Part shown: positions 35,731 to 47,187 of the stretch, piece by piece
Layout: every line of letters begins with the position of its first letter
Numbering within the stretch: position 1 is the stretch's first letter
Assembly (NCBI GenBank): GCA_021234155.1
Contig: JAJEKV010000005.1
Coordinates: 14,177,449 to 14,241,448 of the forward strand
Direction: 5' to 3'
DNA: 64,000 nt
From: Isoetes taiwanensis
Lineage: Eukaryota; Streptophyta; Lycopodiopsida; Isoetales; Isoetaceae
The notes under the pieces: generated by a model
Told to the model about the DNA's origin: nothing
Seen by the model: the letters and a program-made list of their open reading frames with translations, nothing else
Databases searched by the model: none
Translations under genes and position numbers: made by a program

Positions 35731-36098
35731 ATTTTCTCTTGCGTATGCAGCGTCATGCTGCACATCCTGCCAAGATTTCACCTTTTTTCGAGACCCGGAT
35801 TTTTATCTGTGTTTTTCTTTGTGTTTATGCTCCGGAAATTCATAATTAATGCATGGGGTGGGGAAAAATCCTGGTTTTCAGCCAGCTGGCTTGCCAAGGT
35901 GGCCTTGGCGTGCAGGAAAATCCCCGGTATTTTTCGGGCGAGCTTTAGACCCTCGATTTTTTATTGGGATGGCCCTAGGCTGGCCTCGGCGGGTTTAGAC
36001 CACGTTTTCGATTTTGGGGCATGGAGGAGGCCCCGGATTGGCGATCCGACCTCTCCACATCGTCTGGAACGCCGAAATTACCCTAGAGGACAAGTTTC
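35731..36098. repeat. 370-bp direct repeat D, copy 1
   Basis: Starts GCATTTTCTCTTGCGT and ends near GAAATTACCCTAG. Copy 2 is at 36,561-36,932, about 830 bp away, in the same orientation. Shared landmarks are TTTCAGCCAGCTGGCTTGCC, AGGAAAATCCCCGGTATTT and AGGCCCCGGATTGGCGATCC. Confidence 0.9.
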
Positions 36099-36560
36099 AC
36101 TACCAAACCTTCCCCGGGGATCAATCACTTACCCCACTACTAGGAGGTATTCAAATCCACCTCCATGCCAATTGACTACAAGTGTGTAGTAAACCACCTA
36201 CTTTGGCGTTTCTTGGAGAGGGGTGGTCTTACGCCCACCAAAACTTGGTCTCCTAGGTAATGGGGATGTTCGGGTCCATTGGCGAGCCGGTTCGATTCCA
36301 GGGTGGGGGTCCGGCCCTCAGTCCCTCGGCCCCGGCTTGGACCTCAACTGCGAGAACAAGATACTTGGGGTCACCCCCCGAGGCCCAGGTAGAAGATCGA
36401 AGTGAGAGTAGCAACACTAGGGACTGCTAGGTGGTATACATGTGACCACGCGGAGAAGCAAAGCTAGCTCCATGGCCCGATGGGGCGTTACCGACCCGGT
36501 GGCCTCCCGGAAGGGGTTGGCTCGGGCTTCGTCTCATGCCTCGCTTGTGCTTCTATTGCC
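36099..36560. other. Spacer between D repeats
   Basis: GC-rich, no gene recognised. GGTTCGATTCC at 36,290-36,300 resembles a tRNA B box but lacks an A box and a cloverleaf. Confidence 0.45.
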
Positions 36561-36932
36561 GGTGCATTTTCTCTTGCGTGTGCAGCGTCATCATGCACAT
36601 CCCCGCCAAGATTTCACCTTTTTCGAGACCGGATTTTTATCCGTGCTTTTTTCTTTGTGTTTATGATCCGGAAATTCATGATTAATGCATGGGGCGGGAA
36701 AAAATCATGGTTTTCAGCCAGCTGGCTTGCCAAGTGGCCCCGAGCATACAGGAAAATCCCCGGTATTTCCGGGTGAGCTTTAGACCCTCGATTTTTGATT
36801 GGGATGGCCACCGCTGGTCCGCGAGGCGGTTTAGACCACGTTTTTATTTTGGGGCATGGAGGAGGCCCCGGATTGGCGATCCGACCTCTCCATGTCATCT
36901 GGAATGCCGAAATTACCCTAGGGGACAAGTTC
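36561..36932. repeat. 370-bp direct repeat D, copy 2
   Basis: This copy is collinear with 35,731-36,098 with scattered small differences. The last part, CATCTGGAATGCCGAAATTA and CCCTAGGGG, also occurs inside the arms of the foldback (about 39,450 and, inverted, 40,910), which ties these repeats to the same composite element. Confidence 0.9.
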
Positions 36933-36954
36933 CACGGCCCTCTTGATCAGAGGA

Positions 36955-37785
36955 GCATCCCCAGAATGTAAATCCTACCAAACCCTAGGGTTTGGTAGGG
37001 TTTACATCTCGAGCGTCAAGACGGAGACTAACACATCCGAAACTTTGCATGTTCTCTGCGTATGCTGCGGGGACCATGCCCTGAGATGGGGTCAAATCCC
37101 CAATGCGGCATGCTTTTCCGCACTCCCCTTCACCGGAAGGGGCTTGTGAAGGGGAGTTCCCCAAAGGTATCTTTGACCGAAATTTGGCTCTGTCTCCCGA
37201 TGCCATGAGGGTAATCCAAAGACGGGTATTCCACGTCCGATCCCGGGCCCTCGGGTCATCCGAACATCCCCTATGTAAACCCTATCAAACCCCTAGGGTT
37301 TGCTGGGGTTTACATCTCGGCTTCAAGACGGAGACTCACACATCCGAAACTTTGCATGGAGTTCTCTGTGTATGCTATGGGGACCATGCCCGGAGATGGG
37401 GTCGAATCCCCTAGCTAAAGATGCTTTTCCGCACTCCCCTTCCTTTGGAAAGGGGCTTGTGAAGGGAGTCTCCTAAAAGGTATGCTACACCGGAAATTTG
37501 GCTCTGCCTCCCGTGCCATGAGGGTAATCCGGCCACGGGTATTCCACGTCGAGATCACGGGCCCTACGGGTCATCCAGCATCCCCATAATGTAAACCCTA
37601 TCAAACCCTAGGGTTTGCTAGGGGTTTACATCTCGAAAGCGTCAAGGCGGAGACTCACACATCCTAAACTTTGCATGGGTTCTCGTGTATGCTCACGGGG
37701 ACCATGCCCTGAGATGGGATCGAATCCCCTGCAAGAACATGCTTTTCCAGACTCCCCTTCACTGGAAAGGGGCTTGTGAGTTCTC
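36955..37785. repeat. Tandem array of about 310-bp units with telobox dyads
   Basis: Units begin near 36,958, 37,267 and 37,577. The last is incomplete. Each starts with a palindrome around AAACCCTAGGGTTT with flanking TGTAAACCCTA and its complement. Each continues with CAAGACGGAGACT, GGGGACCATGCCC.GAGATGG and CACTCCCCTTC, and the first two units close with GGGTATTCCACGTC. AAACCCTA is the plant telobox. The open frames in the array are not genes. Confidence 0.88.
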
Positions 37786-38005
37786 CAAGATCCTTCTATT
37801 CTATCCCTTGCCAAACTCCTCTACAAAAATTTCAAAGGTTATCATATTTCTTGCATAAAGTCCTAGTCACGTCACCACCATCTAGCCATGTCACCCAAAA
37901 TTTGCCAACATCACCCAATGAAAAGACCAAAGATGGACATCTTTTCATTTTTGGCCTAGTCAAAACTTGGCCTTGCTTACTTGACATGCCATGTCACCAC
38001 TTGGA
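37785..38005 (+). repeat. Array-flanking module F, copy 2
   Basis: Reads TTCTATTCTATCCCTTGCC, TTTCTTGCATAAAGTCCTAG, TGGACATCTTTTCATTTTTG, TTGGCATGCC-like and CACCACTTGG in order. This is the reverse complement orientation of module F1 and the same orientation as F3. Confidence 0.88.
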
Positions 38006-38340
38006 GTGCCTAGGCTCCAACATGCCACCTAGGCTCTAACATGCCAAGGTGGCTCAAACATGCCACGTGGTCTCCAACATGCCACCTAGCTCCAACATGC
38101 CAAGGTGGCTCCAACATGCCAAGGTGGCTTAAACATGCCACCTAGGCTCCAACGTGCTCAAAAATGCCAAGGTGGCTCAAACATGCCACGTGGGCTCCAA
38201 CATGCCACATAGGCTCCAACATGCCATGTGGGCTCCAACATGCCAAGGTGGCTCAAACATGCCACCTAGGCTCAAACATGCCAAGGTGGCTCCCACATGC
38301 CAAGTTGGCACCTAGGCTCGAGCATGCCACCTAGGCATGT
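38006..38340 (+). repeat. 19-bp minisatellite array 2
   Basis: About 17 units of the same two monomers as array 1. Here the array is joined to module F in the opposite relative orientation from array 1, so an inversion has occurred between array and flank. Confidence 0.95.
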
Positions 38341-38387
38341 GTGTTTAACAAAGGTGCACCTAGCTATCTGAGAAACGATCACATTTT

Positions 38388-39033
38388 GGCCTCCCAAACG
38401 TAAACCCTACAATAACCTAGCAACACCACGGGGTTTACGTTTGAGGCCAAACGTTATCGCCATTAGATAGCTAGGTGTGCCTTGCTAAACACACATCTTG
38501 AATCCATGGCCCCGAAATAACGAGTTTGGATCTATTGGCCATCCCAATGATCCCAAACAATTTTGCTCTTGCAAAAGGCGCTCTTGACTTCTAATTGCCA
38601 CACTGGGAGGAGGATAACTCCAAACCCCATTCCATCAGTTCCTATTGCTTCATGTTCACAATTGCATCTTCTCAACCATGACCCAAGTGCAACCGACTAA
38701 AACTCGACCCCCATAACGTAAACCCTTCAATAACCTAGCAACACCACGGGGTTTATGTTTGGAGAATAAAACATGGTCGTTTTCTTGGATAACTAAGTGC
38801 ATCTTTTCGAAACATGCATGAGGAGCCATGGCAACTGAAATAACAGAGTTTGGATCTATTGGTCATCCCGAATGGTCCCAAACAATTTTGCTACTACAAA
38901 AGGCGCTCTTGACTTCTAATTGCCACACTCGGAGGAGGATAAATCCAAACCCCATTCCATGGGTTCCTATTGCTTGCGTGTTTTCAAGCTGCAACTTCTT
39001 GACCATATCTCAAGTGCAACCGAGGGGCTGCAG
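38388..39033. repeat. Hairpin cassettes of about 325 bp, left of the foldback
   Basis: Two cassettes, with hairpins near 38,388-38,455 and 38,712-38,766, each pair AACGTAAACCCT with GGGGTTTACGTTT or GGGGTTTATGTTT over a loop containing ATAACCTAGCAACACCA. Between hairpins lie TTTGGATCTATTGG, CAAACAATTTTGCT and GCTCTTGACTTCTAATTGCC, repeated in each unit. Confidence 0.88.
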
Positions 39034-41336
39034 AGGAGTTTGGCAAGGGATAGAATAGAGGGAACTTGAAGAACTTAAAGCGCTGACACCCTTCCCCAAA
39101 TCGAACCAGGCCAAGACTTTGCGCGGCTTCCTCACCAGAGGGGAGAGCCCGGACCACAGGAGACAGACCTTAGAAAGGTTGTCGAGGCAGCCTTTCCTGT
39201 CAACGCTCCTCCGGGAGGGCAAATGCCAATGCCCTTCCCCCCCTCCTCCCAAGCTCGGTTTCCCTATCCGGCCGTTGAATCCGGCATTCAAGTAACTTTT
39301 GAGCGAGGTTCAAAAAAATCCAAGATCGGTCCGAGAGAACTTATCAAACCGTGAAGCGTCCTGCGGTCGACAGTGTAGAAACCCAAATGTTTTATCTTTC
39401 GGGCAGTACAAAGACTCCGGAATGGAGATTCGACTTTGCCATATCATCTGAAATGTCGAAATTACCCTAGGGGCCAAGTTATACGGTCATTTTTTGCAAC
39501 GAAAGAAACACGAACCCTCTACATGGCAACCAATTGACTACGAACCTGTTGGACATGAGCGACTTTCGCACTTCTTGGAGAAGGGGTGGTCTTCTGCTCA
39601 CGAAACTTGGTCTCCATGGTAGTATCGACATTTTGAATCCATTGGCAGTGTCAGTTCACAGGTCTGGAGTGGGAGAGTTGCCCGTCTGTGGCCAGGAGCC
39701 TTCGGGAGAGGACCTTTGGGGCGAACTGCTTCCGGAAGGTTTTAAGGGTGCTTCTTCTGGTATCAATACCCTCCCTCTACCTGATGACATTACGCAAGGT
39801 CCTGGTTGAATCTGACTAGGATATGGCCTCCGAAACGTAAACCCTGTGTGTTGCTAGGTTATTGAAGGGTTTACGTTATGGAGGTCGAGTTTTAGTCAGT
39901 TGCACTTGGGACATGGTCGAGAAGCTGCAGTTGAAAACTCGAAGCAATAGGAACTGACGGAATGGGGTTTGGATTTATCCTGCTCCCAATGTAGCAATTA
40001 GAAATCAAGAGCGCCTTTTGCAGTAGCAAAATTGTCTGGGATCATTCGGGATGGCTAATAGATCCAAACTCTATTATTTCAGTTGACATGGCTCCATATG
40101 CATGTTTAGAAAAGGTGCACCTAGTTATCTAAGAAAACGACCACGTTTTGGCCTCCGAAACATAAACCCTACAATAACCTAGCAACACACAGGGTTTATG
40201 TTTCGGAGGCCAAAACGTGGTCGTTTTCTTGGATAACTAGGTGCATCTTTTCTAAACATGTGTGCGGAGCCAAGCCAACTGAAATAACAGAGTTTGGATC
40301 TATTAGCCATCCCGAATGATCCCAAACAATTTTGCTACTGCAAAAGGTGCTCTTGACTTCTAATTGCCACCTTTCGGGGAAGATAAATCCAAATCCGTTC
40401 CCTCGGTTCCTATTGCTTCACATTTTCAACTGCAGCTTCTCGACCATGTCCCAAGTGCAACCGGCTAAAACTCGACCTCCATAACGCAAAACCTTTCAAT
40501 AACCTAGCAACACCACGGGGTTTAAATTTTGGAGGCCAGATCCTAGTCGATTCGACCGGGATCTTGCACAATGTCATCACGTAGAGGGAAGGTGTTGATG
40601 CGAAAGATGGACCCTTAAAACCTTCCGAAGTAGTTAAGCCCCAAAGGTCCTCTCCCGAAGGCCCCACACGGGCGGCAACTCTCCCACTCCAAAATCAGAA
40701 CCGACTTTGCCAATGGACTCAAAATGTCGACTTTACCACAGGGACCAAGTTTCGGGGCGTAAGACCACCCCTTCTTCAAGAAGCACCAAAGTAGCTCATG
40801 TCCAACACGTTCGAGTCAATTGGCCTAGGAGGTGGGCTGCGGAAATACCGCTATATAGAGGGTTAGTGTTTCTTTTCGTTGCCAAAAATGACCATGTAAC
40901 TTGGTCCCTGGGGTAATTTCGCCATTCCAGACGACGTGGCGAAGTTGAATCTCCATTCCAGAGCCTTTGTACTGCCCGAACGACAAAACACTTGGTTTTC
41001 TACGCGGTCAACCTGCCGGACGCTTCGTGGTTTGATAAGTTCTCCCAGACGGGATCTTGGATTTTTTGAGCACGCCGAAGGCGTTACTTGAATGATGGAT
41101 TCAGCGATTGGGATAGGAAAATTAAGCTCCCGGGATTGGTATTTGCCCTCCCAGAGGAGCGCTGATAGGAAAGGCTGCCTCGACAACCTTTCTGAGGTCC
41201 ATCTCTTGGGTGCGGCCTCTCCCCTCGTGTGAAAAGGCGCACAAAGTCCCGGCTTTGGTTCGATTTGGGGAAAGGTGTCGGCGCTTTAAGTTCTTCAAGA
41301 TCCCTCTATTCTATCCCTTGCCAAACTCCTCTACAA
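39034..41336. repeat. Large foldback: inverted arms of about 1.15 kb each
   Basis: The left arm (39,034-40,172) and right arm (40,185-41,336) are reverse complements with moderate divergence. GAGTTTGGCAAGGGATAGAA at 39,036 pairs with its complement at about 41,312-41,331. GGCAGTACAAAGACTC pairs with its counterpart near 40,970. The edges of the central hairpin (GGCCTCCGAAACATAAACCC and its complement) meet near 40,178. No coding capacity is seen inside the arms. Several open frames are simply the two strands of the same arm. Confidence 0.9.
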
Positions 41337-41512
41337 AAATTTCAAAGGTTACCATATTTCTTGCATAAAGTCCTAGTCATCATATCCATGTCACCATCAT
41401 CTAGCCATGTCACCTACATCACCCAATGAAAAGACAAAAAATGGACATCTTTTCATTTTTGGCCTAGTCAAAACTTGACCTTGCTTACTTGGCATGCCAT
41501 GTCACCACTTGG
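41295..41512 (+). repeat. Array-flanking module F, copy 3
   Basis: Same content and orientation as 37,785-38,005, but with a deletion around TTGCCAACATCACC. It overlaps the outer end of the foldback's right arm, showing that arm and module F are parts of one element. Confidence 0.88.
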
Positions 41513-42718
41513 GGTGCCTGGGTGGCATGCTTGAGCCTAGGTGGCATGCATGAGCCACCTTGGCATGTTGGAGCCTAGATGGCATGTTGGAGCCTGCGTG
41601 GCATGTTAGAGCCACCTTGGCATGTTTGAGCCTAGGTGGCATGTTGGAGCCCACTTGGCATGTTTGAGCCCACCTTGGCATGTTTGAGCCTAGGTGGCAT
41701 GTTAGAGCCACAGTGGCATGTTGGAGCCTAGGTGGCATGTTTGAGCCAACTTGGCATATTTAAGCCTAGGTGGCATGTTGGAGCCACCTTGGCATGCATG
41801 TTGGAACCTAAGTGAGCCTGCATGGCATGTTTGAGCCTAGGTGGCATGTTTGAGCCACCTAGGAATGTTGGAGCCTAGGTGGCATGTTGGAGCCCACGTG
41901 GCATATTTGAGCCACCTTGGCAAGTTGGAGCATAGATGGCATGTTGGAGCCCGCGTGGCATGTTTGAGCACGTTGGAGCCTAGGTGGCATGTTTGAGCCA
42001 CTTTGTCATGTTGGAGCCTAGTTGGCATGTTGGAGCCACCTTGGCATGTTTGAGCCTAGGTGGCATGTTAGAGCCACCTTGGCATGTTGGAGCCCACGTG
42101 GCATGTTGGAGCCCACGTGCCATGTGTGCCAACATGCCAAGGTGCCTCAAATATGCCATGTGGGCCAACATGCCAAGGTGCCTCAAATATGCCAAGGTGC
42201 CAACATGCCAAGGTGCCTCAAATATGCCAAGCTGCCAACATGCCAAGGTGCCTCAAATATGCCATGTGGGCTCCAACATGCCAAGGTGGCTCAAACATTC
42301 ATCTTTGCTCCAACATGCCACCTAGGCTCAAACATGCCAAGGTGGCTCACAACATTCCACCTAGGCTACAACATGCCACCTAGGCTCAAACATGCCACCT
42401 AGGCTCAAACATGCCAAGGTGGCTCAAACATGCCATGTGGGCTCCAACATGCCACCTAGGCTTCAACATGCCAAGATGGCTCAAACATGCCACCTAGACT
42501 CCAACATGCCAAGATGGCTCAAACATGCCACCTAGACTCCAACATGCCAAGATGGCTCAAACATGCCACCTAGGCTCCAACATGCCACCTAGATTCCAAC
42601 ATGCCATTTAGCCACCCTGGCATGTTTGAGCCACCTTGGCATGTTGGAGCCTAGGTGGCACGTTTGAGCCACCTTGGCATGTTTGAGCCACCCTGGCATG
42701 TTTGAGCCTAGGTGGGGA
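41513..42718. repeat. 19-bp minisatellite array 3 with internal orientation switches
   Basis: From 41,513 to about 42,122 the monomers run on the minus strand (GAGCCTAGGTGGCATGTT). From about 42,125 to 42,605 they run on the plus strand. From about 42,605 to 42,718 they are on the minus strand again. The segment at 42,125-42,260 has shortened units lacking CTCC. The two head-to-head junctions make this array a long imperfect palindrome. Confidence 0.93.
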
Positions 42719-43054
42719 GCAACTCCCCGGGCTCTGTCACAGAATTTGGTATGCATTGACGTTGTACAATTTGGTAGTTGAAAACCACTGGATTGGTTTT
42801 TTGGTACCCATTGACATGATGGGGTCAAAACATGCCACAAGTCTTTTCCATACGAAGCAACTAGTCAAACCCTTGACATAATGCCTTGGGGGATTACTCC
42901 GTGACTAAGAAGGCAAGGGAAGACAATAACATACCACACAAACATAACTATACCCTATCGGGGGACTTATATCACCAACATACGAATACCTATTGAGAGT
43001 TACCACCACAAGTTGACATTAAGCACGAAGGCCCCTTTTGGTAACAAAAAACTT
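42719..43054. other. Spacer without recognisable feature
   Basis: AT-rich sequence. No gene or repeat was found apart from short matches to module F near its right edge. Confidence 0.5.
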
Positions 43055-43285
43055 ATTTAAGTTCTTAAAGTTCCCTCTATCCCTTACCAAATTCCTCTAC
43101 CGAGAACTCTGAAGGTAGTTGTATTTCTTGATTTATCAATTTCTTGCAAAAAAAATCCTAGTCATCATGTCTATGTCATCCAATGAAAAATCAAAGATGT
43201 ACATCTTTTATCATTTTTGGCCTAGTCAGAACTTCACCTTGTTGACTTGGCATGCCATGTCACTAGTCACATGTGGCATGTTATG
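43055..43285 (+). repeat. Array-flanking module F, diverged copy 4 without array
   Basis: CCCTCTATCCCTTACCAAAT, TTTCTTGCAAAAAAAATCCT, AAAGATGTACATCTTT and TGGCCTAGTCAGAACTT parallel modules F2 and F3. Only a vestige of the minisatellite (CACATGTGGCATG) follows. Confidence 0.75.
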
Positions 43286-44740
43286 ATAACAAAGAATTTT
43301 ATACACTTTTGGTAGTAAATGACTAGGTTAATCTTTGTACAAAGGGGTTTTCTAGGTCAAAAAATAGGAAATTGGACAATTTAGCCAAGCAGATCAAAAG
43401 GAGATGACAAAGTAATGGCAGAAATGGGAAAATGGAGTAAAAAACCATCAATCATCAATGAATATAATCGAGAACTCAATTAAGGTTTGGTCACGCGTGA
43501 AAAAGAAAAAATGATAGTTTTATGCAGCATGATAAAAGCTGCATTATATAGAGCGGTCGAGAAGAACGACCCAAAATATGTTATGCAATCTTTCATTTCA
43601 GCCCTCCTTGGAGCGATGTTAGCCTATACTCTAGTCAATCTTAGGGTATCAAGGTTCGAAGCCACCAACTTAGATGGTTGGAGCCTTCATATCCCTTTGC
43701 CATAGGTTTAAGCCGAAATTTAAGATAAAAGTTGGCTTCGGATAGATAATAATGTTATGGTAACAAGGCTTGAGTGCCTACATCAACTCAACTGGAAACC
43801 ATTGACATGGGCATTGCCATGTCAAAGCTATTTTGATTGAAAGAGAGAAACAATTAAACCATATGCCGAGGAATAAAACATATGTCGAGGAAAAAAATAG
43901 TGGTCATTCTGGTGTGGGAAAACAATATAACATCCAACGGCTAGGATTAATAAGATGAATGGCCAAGATGGCGATCCTCGCCCTTTGTTCTTATTGGCTC
44001 TAGAATTGACGGCCGAGATTAACAGGCAGATCATGATCCCATTCTTCCCGCCTTGCCGACTTGCCGCATTTGCCATGGCGCCCCTTGCCCTTCTTCCCGT
44101 TCTTCGCTCCTTGCTGACTTGCCGCCTTTGCCATGGCATGCTCAATCCCAGATGGGCGAGCACAAGGGTCTGTAACAGCCTTTGCTATGGCATGCTGAAT
44201 CCCAGATGTCACATTGGTGGCTCTGTAACAGCTCTCAGATTTTCGCCATCATGGACTAGATGTTTCTAGTTAGGACGAGGTCGCATTGGTGGCTCTGTAG
44301 CAGCTCTCAGATTTCCGCCATCAGGGACTTTAGAGGCAACGTTGGAGTAAGCTATGGGATTTCTGGCGATGGCAAGACAAAAACAGCTTATGCTTACCAT
44401 ACATAAGGATATTTTGGAATCTGCGCAGTGCTTCTGCTGGACAAAACTTCGGATTTTGCTCATTTCTCTGTGGCATCCAAGGACTGGTATGAATGAATCC
44501 ATTCAAATGCCTTTTGGAAAAGGAAACCTGCATGCAATTATGAGATACTCTATTGTTTCAATAAATCCTTGGAAGTTTCGCAGTTCCCTATGACAAGGTA
44601 AAACGTTGGGTTTTTTTTTTCGCAGTTTCGCAGATGACAAGGTAAACATTGGGGTTTTTTTTAAGCATATGAGCTTTCAGGTCTTTGATTATTGTGTCGT
44701 GTAGCAAGATCTGATCCATTTTGTGATGGATTTGCAGAGC
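43286..44740. other. Stretch without recognisable gene; small duplications
   Basis: TTGGTGGCTCTGTA.CAGCTC plus TCAGATTT.CGCCATCA is duplicated at about 44,214 and 44,286 (period 72). CTTGCCGC.TTTGCCATGGC is duplicated at about 44,059 and 44,119. The frames here, including 43,955-44,269, match no family that I know. Confidence 0.5.
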
Positions 44741-44741
44741 A

Positions 44742-44894
44742 ATGGCTGCCTTGCGACTTGTGCGCCTTGCTATGAGGCTTAAATCATCGGGTAACCAACA
44801 TTTACTCTCAGCAGCTCACTGGAATGATGCATCTCCAGCCTTGCATGGCCAAGAACAGCATACATCTCTTTTCCATTTTGGCTCTTTGCAATGA
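44742..44894 (+). CDS. Small open frame with mitochondrial-presequence-like start
   Basis: ATG at 44,742 follows TTTGCAGAGCA and opens 50 codons: MAALRLVRLAMRLKSSGNQH followed by a His/Ser-rich stretch ending FHFGSLQ. The first 16 residues are Arg/Leu/Ala-rich without acidic residues, an amphipathic pattern like a mitochondrial targeting peptide. A donor-like AAG|GTATCT lies about 40 bases after the stop, so a one-base shift would let it continue into an intron. The gene is not recognised. Confidence 0.28.
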   Translation: MAALRLVRLAMRLKSSGNQHLLSAAHWNDASPALHGQEQHTSLFHFGSLQ

Positions 44895-46232
44895 TGGAGT
44901 TACAGATTAAAGGCTATCTAAAACAGATAAGGTATCTCTTTACCCTTTTTTTTTTTTCTGTAGCCCTTCCCGAACATGAATCATTCTTATCTTTTTCCTT
45001 TTTCCTCAGATCTCTTAAGGACTATAGCGGTTGCTAGCATTTAAGCTACACTCAGATCTACACATACTCCTGTTTAGCTTTGGATCACACTGCAACTAGG
45101 GTAAATGGGAATTTCATTGGCTTAATAGAATAGATTTAATAGAACAGTTCTATTTTATGCAAAATAATTGAAAAGGCGTACAAGACTCCCATGTCTAGAA
45201 TCTTTGCATTATCATAATCTACCATAACATTCTCGCAAAGTAGTAAATCCAGTTCAAGCTATTAAACATTGTGAAGTTGTACCATAAAAGAATGTTTCCG
45301 CTAGTTTCACAATGTAATCTCAAAGCTATTACGAGAATAATAGAACACATAAAAACAAATTGTACCTTTTAATGCACATTCATTTAGTTGTACAATGAAA
45401 ATACAATTATGAAATGTCTTAAGTAGTTTGCTTAAGAATAGAAACTTAAAAATTAGATTTGGTTGCAGTAAAAAAAAACATTATGTCTAAAATGGAATTG
45501 TTTGGGTTCAGTTCCCAAAAGGCTTTATTAAGATATGAATATAATTTGTGGTTATTTTTATTTTATTAAAATATTATTTTATTTAAAACTATGTGTTGTT
45601 TTGTAGACTGAAAGAGGCCATGGGTGGTTTTTTATTTTCTTGGCAAAAACAACACGTGTTGTTTTGTAAACTAAAAGAGGCCATGGGTGGCTTTTTATTT
45701 TCTTGGCAAAAACAACACTTGAACATGTGCATTATTGAGAAAAACAACATTTGAAACATCACTTCTTTGCATCTCTATGTGTTGTTATCTATGTGTTTAT
45801 TTAAAAAATAGGACACATGTCAATATTTCATTACTTACAAGGCATATTGGAAACAACACCTCGTTTTTTCTATGTGTTATAATAATGCTTTTTTACATGT
45901 CCTTATTTTAAAAAATCAATATTTAATAGCATAAAAAACAATAGCAAGATTTTAATAACATATGTGGTATTTTGCTAAATAACATGTAACTATTTATAAA
46001 AAACAATCTTACTTTCATGTTGTAATTTTGTTTTTCACGTTAATAATGTAATAATATCGAAAAACCTCACGCATATGTAATTTTTTTTATGCGTCAGGAT
46101 AAACAAGGCATGGCTCCGCTAAAAACAACGATTGAAGGAAAAAAAAACACGTTGACAAAAAAACAACCACAAAAACTATGTCAATTTTTTTTGGGAGCTA
46201 TCGTGGATTTTTTTTTCCTCGCCAAAAGACCA
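44895..46232. other. AT-rich stretch without recognisable gene
   Basis: One tandem duplication of about 66 bp is present at 45,592-45,720: TGTGTTGTTTTGTA.ACT plus AAAGAGGCCATGGGTGG and TTTATTTTCTTGGCAAAAAC, twice. Otherwise poly-A/T-rich with no coding signal. Confidence 0.5.
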
Positions 46233-47187
46233 CGGTGATAAGCTTTCGGCGTACACACAAACCAAACATCTATTAGCATTGTATTTCATGGGGTCCAAGT
46301 TGTATAATTGATATTCCCTTTATTTTTCTTAGATTTTTTGCCAAAAAAAACCCCATAGGAACAATGTCGGGTCCCTTTAAAAACCGACTTTGCAAATCGG
46401 TCGCCAATGGCCCTCAATGCCCTCGAAGAGTAAGATAATGCCCTTCAAGATAAACGGGCCCGTGGTCTTTTGGGGCCATTTTGGTGTTGTTTTTGACATA
46501 AAACAACATCAATGGTATAAGTCTATATGATAATGAAACTGTAAACAACAAACACTGCCATGAGCTTGCATTGTGAGGGCTGGTCTCTTATCAAAGAGGT
46601 ATCTTACTGGGAGAAAAAAGTAGGACAACATCCTTCACAAGCAATAGGCAGCATAGTGAATAGGATGAAGCAACCCCTTTCTTCCTCGACTTTAGCAACA
46701 TAACTGTTAAGCCCATGGAGCATGGAGCATAATCTTAGGAGCATGCTCGGGAATAATCCTTGCCCCTTATTCCAGACAGAGTTCAAGCATTAAGAGTTAG
46801 AGGACGGGGAAGAAAATTCAATGGCCATTCAAAAAGCATGCCACTATTCTGGGATGCACATCGGAATCAAGAGTAAGAAAATGGCAATGTAAAATGAAGA
46901 ATTATGATGTAGATATCAATTTTTTTCAAATCTGTATTTAGCTACTGTCTATTATAGCTTGTGGAAATTCTGCAGGTATGCCATTGCCAAAACTGTTCTT
47001 GACTGTAACAAAAAACATGTTTTTTTTTTTTTATTGTGACAAAAAAACAGTGAGCTACTTTTTAGTGTAACAAATTTTTTTTTTTTGCTCATTTGGTATT
47101 TCTTTTGCTCATTTGGTATTTCTTTTGCTCATTTGTTATTTTCTTTTTTATTTTTGCAACTTGTGATCACCATGAGCACTAATAGGA
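46233..47187 (+). repeat. Repeat segment T, copy 1 (deleted form)
   Basis: Collinear with 57,672-59,471. Both begin at GGTGATAAGCTTTCGGC and end at AATAGGAAAAGAAAGCATA. T1 lacks about 800 bp present in T2, in at least two places (after TTTATTTTTCTT and after AAGAGTAA). T1 is upstream of copy B and T2 starts at or near its downstream edge. Near 47,090-47,150, TTTGCTCATTTGGTATTTC is tandemly repeated about three times, as in T2. Confidence 0.88.

Noticed and set aside
35755-36189. 144-residue open frame
   Set aside because: It lies in the 370-bp direct repeat. Copy 2 of the repeat does not keep the frame, and the minus strand is equally open.
36280-36310. GGTTCGATTCC, a tRNA B-box match
   Set aside because: No A box or cloverleaf can be built around it, and the homologous position near 39,660 lacks the motif.
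46604-46786. Minus-strand frame repeated at 58,864-59,058
   Set aside because: Both are in repeat segment T with indels between copies. There is no motif, and conservation is explained by recent duplication.
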